A DNA stretch of 64,000 bases from Enterobacter asburiae (lineage in GTDB: Bacteria; Pseudomonadota; Gammaproteobacteria; Enterobacterales; Enterobacteriaceae), in NCBI RefSeq assembly GCF_024599655.1, contig NZ_CP102247.1, positions 4,402,001 through 4,466,000 of the forward strand, given 5' to 3'. The notes under the pieces are model-generated. The model did no database searches. It was not told the DNA's origin and saw nothing but the letters and a program-made list of their open reading frames with translations. Positions 1-8,290 of this stretch are shown here, piece after piece (the first letter of the stretch is position 1; each line of letters opens with the position of its first letter). The translations under genes and the position numbers were made by a program.

Positions 1-3000
1 GCGTGCTCCACCACATAACCGATCACCGCATCCAGCGTATTGAGCTCTTCAAACAGCGCCCGCACCGGGATGGCCACGCCGTAGCGGTCTTTAATGGTAT
101 TGATGGCATCCAGCAGCACCAGCGAGTCCGCCCCCATTTCCAGGAAGGGCAGAGAGTCGTCAAGCGCGGCGGGATCCGCCTCAAGAAAACCGGCAATAAT
201 CGCTTTTATTTCAGCGGCTAAATGGTGTTGATTTGACATAGCGTCCTCTTTTGCAGATGGGGTCTGCGCTGGCGTCTCACCCGCCAGCCAGTAACGTTTG
301 CGGCAGAACTGGATTGCGGGCAGGGCTAGCGCCTCCCGCGTGGTCGCGTGGTAAAGCCCGCTCCAGTTGATGTCGTGCCCTTGCTGCCACAGCGTACCCA
401 GCAGCGTCAGCAGTGATTTGTACTCATGTCGCCGATCGCCTGCGGCCAGCACCCGGTGACGGCGGTCGGTTGCGGTCACAAATTTGCCCAGCGAACTGTC
501 CGCGCTCAGATCGATAAAGGTGAACTCCCCCTGCGCAAGCACGTTTTGCACGCCCTGTAGGAAACTCACGGGCTGGCGAATTTGCCGGGTCCAGTAGTCG
601 GCGTCGGTGCAGTCGCACGCCTCGCCGTTCAGGTTGCTGTAAAACGGGATCATCCCGCGGGTGAAGGTGACGTTGTTGACCAGCCACTCGCGCCAGGCAC
701 CGAGGATCGGATCCATCATCGAGGAGTGAAATGCGCTGGCGGTTTTAATTTTTCTGGCGTGACCACCCTGAGAAGAAATGGCCTGAAGGCAGGCGTCAAT
801 CGCCGTCTGGCTGCCTGCTATGGTGGTCAGCGTCGGCGTATTGAATGCGGCAATATCAATGTCGCCCGCCCAGGGGGAAATCATCTGACGGACGTCGGCT
901 TCGCCGCTGAAGACGACCGCCATCGCCCCTTCCTGCGTCAGGGCTGACATCAGCAGCGCGCGCTGATGAACCATTGCCAGCCCGTCGTCCAGCGAGAGAT
1001 AGCCGGCGATAACCGCCGCGCAGTACTCTCCCAGGCTGTGGCCCATCACGGCTGCCGGACGCGGGCCGAACTGCATCACGCTCTGAGCAAGCGCGTAGCT
1101 ACAGGCAAATAAGGAGAGCTGACACGTTCTGGCGCAGCGCTGCCAGCTATCGTCTCGGGCAAACAACGCCTGCGTGATATCAATCTGATAGCGCTGCTGG
1201 ATGGTCGTCGCCAGCGCGTCAAACTGGGTGCGATAGTGCGGCAGATGGTGATACAGCTCGGCACCCATGCCGATTTGCTGGGTGCCCTGCCCCGGGAAGA
1301 GCCAGACCTGGGGCTGGGCTTTACCCGCCTTGCAGGCCGTGAGCTGCGCAAGGCTTTCCGCCAGCTGGGCGCGATCCGCGCCGTACACCACGCCGCGATA
1401 GCGGGCCGCGTCGTAGCGGGTATTCACCAGCCGACACCAGGTGGCGATATCGCTCTCCCGGCATTTAGATAACCCTTTTTTGACCGCCTCCCGCTGAAGG
1501 GTAAACGCCCCTTCATCATGTGAACCGATCAGAAGCAGGCCGTGCGGCGCAGCGGGCTCCTGGCGTTTTTCCACCGCTGGTGCGCTGCGCAAAATCACGT
1601 GACCGTTGGTACCGCCGAAGCCAAAGCTGCTTACGCCCGCGTAGCGTGCTTCGCCATCGGCATGCCATGAGGCAGGCTGCGCGCCACTCACCTCAACATG
1701 ACGGCTAATCGCCGCTATATGCGGGTTTTTATGCTGGAAATTGAGGTGAGGAACGAATTGCCGGTAGTGCAACATCAGGGACGCTTTCACCACACCCAGC
1801 ACGCCCGCCGCCGCCTCCAGGTGGCCAATGTTGGTTTTGATCGAGCCCACCAGGACAGGTGCGGTTTTTTTCCGGTCCGCAAACACCGCTTCCAGCGCCT
1901 GATATTCGATCAGATCGCCAAGCGCCGTTCCCGTACCGTGCGCTTCGATATAGTCAATCTTATCGCTATCCACCCCGGCGTCCGCCATCGCCTGCCGGAT
2001 GACGGCCTGCTGCGATGGGCCATTTGGCGCGGTAATGCCGTTGCTGCGGCCATCCTGATTCAGGGCGCTCGCCACCAGCGTGGCATAAACCCGATCGCCA
2101 TCCGCCAGCGCCTGGGTCAGCGGCTTGAGCACCACGACGCCGCACCCTTCACCGCGGACATAGCCATCCGCGCGGGCGTCAAAGGTTTTACACTGGCCGT
2201 CGGGGGCCAGCATTTGTGCTTCGGTGAAGACTTTTTGCAAATGCGGCGTCAGCGCCAGATTAACGCCACCGGCAATGGCCAGGGCGCAACGTCCGCTCCG
2301 CAGGCTCTGCATTGCCCCCTCAATCGCCACCAGCGAGGAAGAACAGGCCGTGTCGACGGCGACGCTTGGCCCTTTTAAATCATAAAGATAAGAAATTCGG
2401 TTGGCCGCGATACTGTGCGCGTTGCCTAAGCCGCTATAGGCCGAGACGTTATCGCCGCAGGCCAGCGCGTAGTCGCTGGCGCTGATCCCGACAAAGACCG
2501 CCGTATCGCTACCGCGCAGGGATGACGCCTTAAGACCGGCATCGGTTAGCGCCTGTTGAACGGTTTCTAGCAGCAGACGATGCTGCGGATCGATATAGAC
2601 GGCTTCACGGGGAGAGATGCCAAAGTAGCCTGCGTCGAACGCGTCGACCTCGTCAAAAAAACTGCCTTTACGGTTAAAACCGTCAAGGGACGAGGTACGC
2701 CAGCGGTGCGCCGGGATCTCGCCGGTCGTGCTGTGGCCCTGCTGCAGCAGCGACCACAGCGCCTCTACGCCGCTATGCCCCGGTAGTTCCACGCCGATGC
2801 CGATCACCGCAATGGCGCTCTCTGCGACGGCTGAGCTGACCGGCCGGGCCGCAGCGGGTTGTCCCAGCGCGGCCGCCAGCTGATTGATGGTGGGGTAGTC
2901 ATAAATCAGCGCCGGAGAGAGCTCGCGGCCCAGCCGCTGTTCGAGCTCGCCAATAACGCCCACGGCCTGCAGAGAGCTCATGCCAAAGCGGGTAAACGCG

Positions 3001-4820
3001 TCATCCCACTGGGATTCGCCGATCGTCGTATTCATCGCGCTGCTGATTATCCCGGCAATCAGCGCCGCCAGAGCGGGTGGGGTTTCCCCCTCGGTTACGG
3101 CAGGTTTAGACGCGGCCTGGCGGCTGCGCCACGCCACGTCCAGGATCCCCTGCTGATACATCACTTTTGCGCGGGTGCGCTGTAATTTCCCGCTGGTGGT
3201 GCGGGGGATTGCCCTTCGCTCGACAAGGAGCAGTTCATCCAGCGTAATGCCGTGACGCTCTGCTACCGCCGCGGTAATACGCGGAGCAAGCGCCGCCATA
3301 TCGAGGTCATTTTTATGACGCGTCATCAGCTCAAGCAGCGCAACCGGGCGTTCGGCTTCGCTGGCAAACACGCAAACCGTCGCTTCCGCCAGCGCGGGAT
3401 CGGCCTGACGGATGGTCTCTTCTATATCCGTCGGATAGTGGTTCTGACCGTTGATAATCAGCAGCTCTTTGAGCCGTCCGGTGACGTACAAATGACCGGA
3501 CTGGAGAAACCCCATATCGCCGCTGCGCAGCCACGGGTGCGGATGGCCAGCCAGAGACGCCTGAAAGGTTTCGCGCGTGGCGGCGTCATTGTCCCAGTAT
3601 CCTGCGGCAACGCTCGGACCACGCAGCCATATTTCGCCGCTCTCACCGTCAGCAAGCGGCTGATGGTGGTCAGGATCGACGATACGCACCTCGGTATCAG
3701 TCAGAGCCTGCCCGCAGCTCACCGCACCGGCCTCGTCGGAAACGCGGAGCCCCTGCCCTTTGTCCATTCCGGTGACGATGAGCGTGGTTTCCGCCATGCC
3801 GTAGCAGGGCAGGAACGCGCCGGGCCGAAACCCTGCGGGCGCAAAGTGTTCGCTAAACTGCTGGAGCGTGGCGGGCCGAATCGGCTCTGCGCCGCAAAAG
3901 GCCACATCCCAGTGAGAAAGATCCAATGCCTCAACCTGCTCCCGGCCAATCTTGCGCACGCACAGCTCGTAGGCGAAATTAGGGCCGCCGGAGGTCGTCG
4001 CCTGATAGTCGGAAATCTGCTTGAGCCAGTTAAGGGGGTTTTTCATTAGCATCATGGGCGACATCACTCGGCAGGGGAATGCGCCAAACACGGGCTGCAG
4101 TAGCCCGCCAATAAGCCCCATATCATGAAAATGCGGCAGCCAGATCGTGCCCCGGCTTTCGCTGTGGTGGCCGAAAAAGCGGTGAATGGCATGCGAGTTA
4201 GCCCACAGGTTACCATGGGTCACCATCACGCCTTTCGGAGAGCCCGTCGAGCCCGAGGTGTACTGTAAAAAAGCCAGATCGTTTTCTGCTACCGGAACGG
4301 GGTGAAATGCCCCGGAGAACGTGCGCTCAAGATGATGCAGACGATAGCCCGCAGGTAGCGCGGCTGTTTCTGGTTTGTCGAAGGTAAAAATAAGCGGGGA
4401 TAACGGAAGTGATAGCTGGCCTAGCGTTTCTGCTCCCTTTGCTGTCGTAACAATACATTCCGTTTGCGCATTACGTAATACTCCGGCGAAACGCTCCCAC
4501 GCGCTTCCTGACGATTTTGCGGGCATCGGGACTGGAACCGCCACCCTGCCGGCATAAAGACATCCAAAAAAAGCGCCAATAAAATCTTCGCCATCCGGAT
4601 AAAGCAATATTACCCGGTCGCCCCGCTGCCCGTATTGCATTAAAGCTTGTGCAAGCGACGCGGCGCGCTGGTGTAACTGGTCATAGCTTTGGCTGTGAAT
4701 ATCTCTGGCGCTGCGGACGAATTCAAATGCCGTCTGAGTAGTCTGTTGAACAGCAAGTTCGGGCAAAAGCTGGTTGAAGGAATGATATCCCCTGTTAAAC
4801 AACTGATGAGACGGCATCAT
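1..4820 (-). CDS. Type I polyketide synthase with N-terminal fatty acyl-AMP ligase (FAAL-ACP-KS-AT-ACP), 3' end outside window
   Basis: One uninterrupted frame runs from ATG at 4820 to the window edge (about 1606 codons). The N-terminal ~575 residues are a fatty acyl-AMP ligase: P-loop TSGSTGSPKG from residue 188, then HDMGLIGG, CYGMAETT and the lysine in RTTSGK. An ACP follows (FGMSSL, Ser616), then a ketosynthase with Cys826 (DTACSSS), His961 (EAHGTG) and His1000 (NIGHLE). Next is an acyltransferase with Ser1262 in GHSLGEY; its AFH motif (SAFHSS) is the malonyl-CoA type. A second ACP (GADSL, Ser1566) follows. From family knowledge, the FAAL would adenylate a fatty acid, load it on ACP1, and the module would extend it with malonate. 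Later domains and the release step are unseen. The RBS is weak (GAGCG). It is the last visible gene of a four-gene operon, 40 bp after the oxidase gene. The product is unknown. Confidence 0.93.
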   Translation of the reverse strand, partial: MMPSHQLFNRGYHSFNQLLPELAVQQTTQTAFEFVRSARDIHSQSYDQLHQRAASLAQALMQYGQRGDRVILLYPDGEDFIGAFFGCLYAGRVAVPVPMPAKSSGSAWERFAGVLRNAQTECIVTTAKGAETLGQLSLPLSPLIFTFDKPETAALPAGYRLHHLERTFSGAFHPVPVAENDLAFLQYTSGSTGSPKGVMVTHGNLWANSHAIHRFFGHHSESRGTIWLPHFHDMGLIGGLLQPVFGAFPCRVMSPMMLMKNPLNWLKQISDYQATTSGGPNFAYELCVRKIGREQVEALDLSHWDVAFCGAEPIRPATLQQFSEHFAPAGFRPGAFLPCYGMAETTLIVTGMDKGQGLRVSDEAGAVSCGQALTDTEVRIVDPDHHQPLADGESGEIWLRGPSVAAGYWDNDAATRETFQASLAGHPHPWLRSGDMGFLQSGHLYVTGRLKELLIINGQNHYPTDIEETIRQADPALAEATVCVFASEAERPVALLELMTRHKNDLDMAALAPRITAAVAERHGITLDELLLVERRAIPRTTSGKLQRTRAKVMYQQGILDVAWRSRQAASKPAVTEGETPPALAALIAGIISSAMNTTIGESQWDDAFTRFGMSSLQAVGVIGELEQRLGRELSPALIYDYPTINQLAAALGQPAAARPVSSAVAESAIAVIGIGVELPGHSGVEALWSLLQQGHSTTGEIPAHRWRTSSLDGFNRKGSFFDEVDAFDAGYFGISPREAVYIDPQHRLLLETVQQALTDAGLKASSLRGSDTAVFVGISASDYALACGDNVSAYSGLGNAHSIAANRISYLYDLKGPSVAVDTACSSSLVAIEGAMQSLRSGRCALAIAGGVNLALTPHLQKVFTEAQMLAPDGQCKTFDARADGYVRGEGCGVVVLKPLTQALADGDRVYATLVASALNQDGRSNGITAPNGPSQQAVIRQAMADAGVDSDKIDYIEAHGTGTALGDLIEYQALEAVFADRKKTAPVLVGSIKTNIGHLEAAAGVLGVVKASLMLHYRQFVPHLNFQHKNPHIAAISRHVEVSGAQPASWHADGEARYAGVSSFGFGGTNGHVILRSAPAVEKRQEPAAPHGLLLIGSHDEGAFTLQREAVKKGLSKCRESDIATWCRLVNTRYDAARYRGVVYGADRAQLAESLAQLTACKAGKAQPQVWLFPGQGTQQIGMGAELYHHLPHYRTQFDALATTIQQRYQIDITQALFARDDSWQRCARTCQLSLFACSYALAQSVMQFGPRPAAVMGHSLGEYCAAVIAGYLSLDDGLAMVHQRALLMSALTQEGAMAVVFSGEADVRQMISPWAGDIDIAAFNTPTLTTIAGSQTAIDACLQAISSQGGHARKIKTASAFHSSMMDPILGAWREWLVNNVTFTRGMIPFYSNLNGEACDCTDADYWTRQIRQPVSFLQGVQNVLAQGEFTFIDLSADSSLGKFVTATDRRHRVLAAGDRRHEYKSLLTLLGTLWQQGHDINWSGLYHATTREALALPAIQFCRKRYWLAGETPAQTPSAKEDAMSNQHHLAAEIKAIIAGFLEADPAALDDSLPFLEMGADSLVLLDAINTIKDRYGVAIPVRALFEELNTLDAVIGYVVEH

Positions 4821-4860
4821 AATTCGCTCTATATTTTCAAATGTAATGAGGGTGAAAAGA

Positions 4861-5688
4861 TTATTTTCCGGCGCGGCCAGCCAGCAGGTCGTTACAGAAG
4901 TCGTTCCATACCTTCAGCCAGAGATCGACGCGCTGTTCCATCTCGGCATAGCGGTCTTCAGTCAGCGCCTGGCAGAACAGGATCCATGCATCTTCGGAGT
5001 GACCATCTTCAATGGACTCTCCCGTTTCGCTTTCTACATGGATGCTGTGATAGCCCTTGGTGACGTCAATATCCGTCGCTTTATCAACGCCTTTGGCCCA
5101 CGGCGTGGCGAAGTCATGGAAGACGGTCTCGGCCACCGCCAGCAAACCCACCAGCTGGGTATAGTCGCCATAGGCGTTTTCAAACGTTGCGCGACAGGCC
5201 AGGGAGCTGGACATCGGCAGCCAGGATTTCACCTCGTGTTCCGTCATCCCCAGCTGCTGGATGGTCGTAAAGAACTGCACGTAGTGCGCCAGCGCGGGCT
5301 GGCCGTTGTAATTACCCTCGGCGTCTTCGCCAGGGTGGAAGCCCAGCTCATCCAGCAGGTTGATTTGCAGCAGAAAACGGGCCGCCATTTTCGCCTGCGC
5401 GCCCAGCGGAGCTTCCAGCTGTTTCGCCGCGCTTAACGCTTCAATAACGGCATCGGTAAAGACTTGCGCAAAAGCGTGATAAAACTCCAGATGGAATACG
5501 CGCATCTGTTGAAGATCGACTTCACCGCTGTTCATTTTTGACAATATAGGGCTGCGCATCAGCGGATGGGATTCAATCCGGTCAATAAGCCTGTTGGCAA
5601 ATGCGCGGTTTTCTGTATAAACGTGCTTATCTACGGTCGCGACAATAGCGTCCCGACCCAGCTGGCGGGTATTCAGTAACGTTTTCAT
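4861..5688 (-). CDS. Heme-oxygenase-like, probably di-iron, oxidase (iron-containing redox enzyme family)
   Basis: 275 residues, all-helical in character, with the NLxDE(L)G signature typical of iron-containing redox enzymes (Asn110 to Gly116). Family members include UndA (fatty acid to 1-alkene), BesC and CADD. Candidate metal ligands by pattern are Glu114, His135, Glu187, His217, Asp228 and His230; this is inferred without a structure. Between the two C-terminal ligand clusters (HVE near 217 and EDGH near 228) there is a short acidic stretch that looks like an insertion. The gene lies 25 bp after the small membrane protein gene and 40 bp before the FAAL-PKS gene on the same strand, so it probably oxidises an acyl chain or amino acid handled by that pathway. 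The start is the only ATG near the 5' end; its RBS is weak (TGAG). Substrate unknown. Confidence 0.8.
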   Translation of the reverse strand: MKTLLNTRQLGRDAIVATVDKHVYTENRAFANRLIDRIESHPLMRSPILSKMNSGEVDLQQMRVFHLEFYHAFAQVFTDAVIEALSAAKQLEAPLGAQAKMAARFLLQINLLDELGFHPGEDAEGNYNGQPALAHYVQFFTTIQQLGMTEHEVKSWLPMSSSLACRATFENAYGDYTQLVGLLAVAETVFHDFATPWAKGVDKATDIDVTKGYHSIHVESETGESIEDGHSEDAWILFCQALTEDRYAEMEQRVDLWLKVWNDFCNDLLAGRAGK

Positions 5689-5713
5689 TTTTATATCTCA
5701 GGTAGGTGATAGT

Positions 5714-6124
5714 TTACAGGGCTGAAACCCTGCCAATTGCCATTACGACTAACGCATACATTCCACAGCTAAACGGTATAACCTGCACATATTTAAATGG
5801 CAGATAAAAACACGATGCAATCAGGAGAACCGGAATACCTACCGAAAGTATCATCATGCAAATAACGGCATAATATTTATAGGTATAAGACACGGCGAGG
5901 TCATCAATACACATGCCATAGAGCATGGATATTAACGGCAGCATAATAAAGGCAATATGTGCCAGCCTTAACATTCTGCGGTTTAAATCGGTATAGTTTT
6001 CATGTCCTTTGGGGGCACGAAACGGTCCCTTAAACGCATACATCCCCATTAATCCGCCCATCATTATGCCAACGACAATACCGCTCCAGCCAAAGGCAAT
6101 CAGTATTGCACTGAGATTAGCCAC
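5714..6124 (-). CDS. Small four-helix membrane protein of unknown function in the PKS operon
   Basis: The preferred start is GTG at 6124, because AGGAG stands 7 nt upstream; an upstream frame to 6181 has no RBS. The 136-residue product has four hydrophobic segments: roughly residues 4-30, 52-74, 82-107 and 113-134. A basic loop (YTDLNRRMLRLAH) lies between the first and second segments, and a histidine sits at the start of the second helix. I do not recognise the family. It lies between the FabY-like synthase and the oxidase genes, co-directional with both, so it probably serves the pathway. Electron delivery, membrane anchoring of the oxidase, or export are all possible; nothing in the sequence decides between them. 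Confidence 0.7.
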   Translation of the reverse strand: MANLSAILIAFGWSGIVVGIMMGGLMGMYAFKGPFRAPKGHENYTDLNRRMLRLAHIAFIMLPLISMLYGMCIDDLAVSYTYKYYAVICMMILSVGIPVLLIASCFYLPFKYVQVIPFSCGMYALVVMAIGRVSAL

Positions 6125-6215
6125 TCTCTTTCTCCTGTTTAGTGGTGCACAAAGGTAAGGCGCCTGAGAAAATACAAGCACCTTTATTTATTAATAATAA
6201 AATCAGATATAACGA

Positions 6216-8114
6216 TTAAAAGTCCGGGTATTCTTTATCCGTCGCGTACGTTATCGGTTTTTCAAATCCGGGAATGGTGATGCCATTCCTATCAATCTTT
6301 ATATCTTCCTCATTTATCCCCTGCTGTCCGAACAGATAAATGACATTGAGTTCCCCCTGCGAAGCCGCCTCGTCGTACGCGTTAGCCTGACGTCGCACCT
6401 GGCGGTTACGCTGCTGATATTCCGCAAACACCGTTTCCCCATAGCGTTTGCGCAACCATTGATGGGTAAGCTTTGGCGAGTAAACCACCCCCGTGGCATT
6501 ATTACCGCCAAAGCCTTTTGAATTTATAAAGGCGATTTGTCCCTGGCCTTCCTCTAATTTGCAGTCCTGAAGAGGAATGGTTAAGCGTGCGTTGTTCACC
6601 TGCGGCGCGATGTGCGACACGCTTTTAATTCCCGGCAAAATACCGTAGCGGAAGACGCCGAGGCAGCCGATCAGTTGGTCGCCGCTGGCGGGCCCCAGGG
6701 AGTGACCGAGATAGGATTTCACCGCCGTCACCGGCCAGTCGCGAATCGAAAAGGCTTGCGCAACGCGGTCAAAAATATCCGCCTCGGAGACGCAATTCTT
6801 CGGCGTGCTTGAACCGTGCGCCTGAATAAACGAACCCTTCTGCACCGTCTCCATCCCGGCCATCGATACCGCAGAGGCTACGGCTTTCGCCATGGTGATG
6901 TAGTTCCCCGGCCCCGGTGACGCGATAGAACGCTTAAAGCCGTCAGCGTTGATGAAGACATTCCCCACCGAACCGTGGATCTCTGCGCCAAGCTGCAGCG
7001 CCAGCTCGTCGTCCATTAACACGACATACTGGCTGGATTCCGCGATTACAAAACCGCAGCTGTTGCCAAACGGGCGGCTGCTGTTGCGCCAGTCGGCGGT
7101 TTCCTTTTCATCAATATGCTTAAGCTTGCTCTCCGTTGCCAGAGCGCCCATGGCATCGAATCCTTCAATCACTTCTGAGGTGACCGGCGCTTCGGCGCTA
7201 CCCACGACGGCTACGCGAATGCGCCCCGCTTTGATATCTTCAACCGCCGCATTCAGGTTATACAGAAACGTGGCGCATGCCCCCAGCGTGGCGCTGGTAT
7301 GGCCGACGCTACCCAGCACATACGCATTGAGGAAATCGGCGCACATGCTGTTCAGGCCCAGCGGACACTGCTTGGCGCTAACGCGATGGCCTTTCAGGCG
7401 CGACTGCAGCATCCCGCCAAAGCCATAATCGTCGAGCTGTCCCATAATATTGCCCGAATAGACGCCGAGCTGATCCGGCGTGATATTTGCCTGCACCTCT
7501 CGCCACGGGATCCCCAGGGCGTTGATGGCGTCTGACGCCCCGACAATCGCCATTTGTAACGCCCGCGGATGGAACTGCGAATTGTAATGGTCGCCCGGGC
7601 GGAATCCCTGCGGCAACAGCCCGGCAGCCTGCACCTCCGTGCGCAGCAACGCCTCAATTTTACAGTCCATCTCTCCCTGAACGGTAATACGAACACGCTG
7701 ATCCGCTAATTCTTCAACGTGCCATCCCGCCGGTAAGGGGTAAGGTAATTGTCTGGCAGATATATTAAAACTGAACCCTTCTTCGCCTGAAACCATATTC
7801 AATTTTGCATGGCTGGCGATAGCATCGACATCAAAATAGTCGCGCGTGATTTTTCTGATAAGGGTCCCCTCAAGCGCCTCGTCTTTTATCCTCGCGGCGG
7901 CCTGAGCAGGTGTAAATCTTTTACCGGAAATGTCGCAATACCCGCCCTCATCATATTTAAGCACGCCCATCAGGATGGCTAACGATAATAACGTCTCCTG
8001 CCTTTCCTCTTCCGATAATGACTCAATAATCATTCGACGAAATGCATGATGTGAAGAACTACGACCAGCTGGACCATAGCCGCCAAAAGCCGTTATTACG
8101 GGTAATTTCACCAT
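6216..8114 (-). CDS. FabY-like beta-ketoacyl-ACP synthase
   Basis: 632 residues, resembling Pseudomonas aeruginosa FabY (about 634 residues) along the whole length: the N-terminal VITAFGGYGPAGRSS and FRRMIIES segments, the central RLKGHRVSAKQ stretch and the C-terminal INSKGFGGNNATGVV block. Catalytic residues are Cys280 (LGACATF), His433 (QAHGSSTP), Lys466 and His471 (KSYLGHSLG). FabY condenses acetyl-CoA with malonyl-ACP to start fatty-acid synthesis in Pseudomonas. Enterobacteria normally use FabH, FabB and FabF, so this copy probably makes a dedicated beta-ketoacyl starter for the neighbouring FAAL-PKS. The start has AGGA 6 nt upstream. It is the first gene of the minus-strand operon and diverges from the GlxA-type regulator at 8291. 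The flanking non-coding DNA is noticeably AT-rich. Confidence 0.88.
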   Translation of the reverse strand: MVKLPVITAFGGYGPAGRSSSHHAFRRMIIESLSEEERQETLLSLAILMGVLKYDEGGYCDISGKRFTPAQAAARIKDEALEGTLIRKITRDYFDVDAIASHAKLNMVSGEEGFSFNISARQLPYPLPAGWHVEELADQRVRITVQGEMDCKIEALLRTEVQAAGLLPQGFRPGDHYNSQFHPRALQMAIVGASDAINALGIPWREVQANITPDQLGVYSGNIMGQLDDYGFGGMLQSRLKGHRVSAKQCPLGLNSMCADFLNAYVLGSVGHTSATLGACATFLYNLNAAVEDIKAGRIRVAVVGSAEAPVTSEVIEGFDAMGALATESKLKHIDEKETADWRNSSRPFGNSCGFVIAESSQYVVLMDDELALQLGAEIHGSVGNVFINADGFKRSIASPGPGNYITMAKAVASAVSMAGMETVQKGSFIQAHGSSTPKNCVSEADIFDRVAQAFSIRDWPVTAVKSYLGHSLGPASGDQLIGCLGVFRYGILPGIKSVSHIAPQVNNARLTIPLQDCKLEEGQGQIAFINSKGFGGNNATGVVYSPKLTHQWLRKRYGETVFAEYQQRNRQVRRQANAYDEAASQGELNVIYLFGQQGINEEDIKIDRNGITIPGFEKPITYATDKEYPDF

Positions 8115-8214
8115 AATTCATCCTGTAGTGGTCGTGGATTTATTTTGTTAAGTAAGTGCGATAATTTCAGATATTAGTTTACAAATTACCAACAAAAGCT
8201 AATATGAAAATCCA

Positions 8215-8237
8215 GCCAAAATGCTGACTTTTTTGGC
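8215..8237. promoter_or_regulatory. Inverted repeat between the regulator and the PKS operon, candidate operator
   Basis: GCCAAAA (8215-8221) and TTTTGGC (8231-8237) form an inverted repeat with a 9-nt spacer. It lies in the 176-bp AT-rich region between the divergent starts at 8114 and 8291. Its placement suggests a binding site for the adjacent GlxA-type regulator; no binding data exist. Confidence 0.35.
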
Positions 8238-8290
8238 CAGGACAACGATGAGCTACCAAAAATAATAGTCAAAACAGGTATTAATCAAAA

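Noticed and set aside
1698..2378. Plus-strand open frame of 226 codons in the PKS region
   Set aside because: It lies opposite the ketosynthase domain, has no RBS and shows Arg/His/Gln-rich composition typical of antisense to a GC-rich gene.
3252..4049. Plus-strand open frame of 265 codons
   Set aside because: Antisense shadow of the FAAL domain, whose motifs on the other strand are unambiguous.
1..4820. Possible frameshift splitting the PKS, suggested by an internal ATG at 239
   Set aside because: The start at 4820, the FAAL P-loop, both ACP serines, the KS cysteine and the AT serine are all in the same frame, and the AT end (RKRYWL) reads straight into ACP2.
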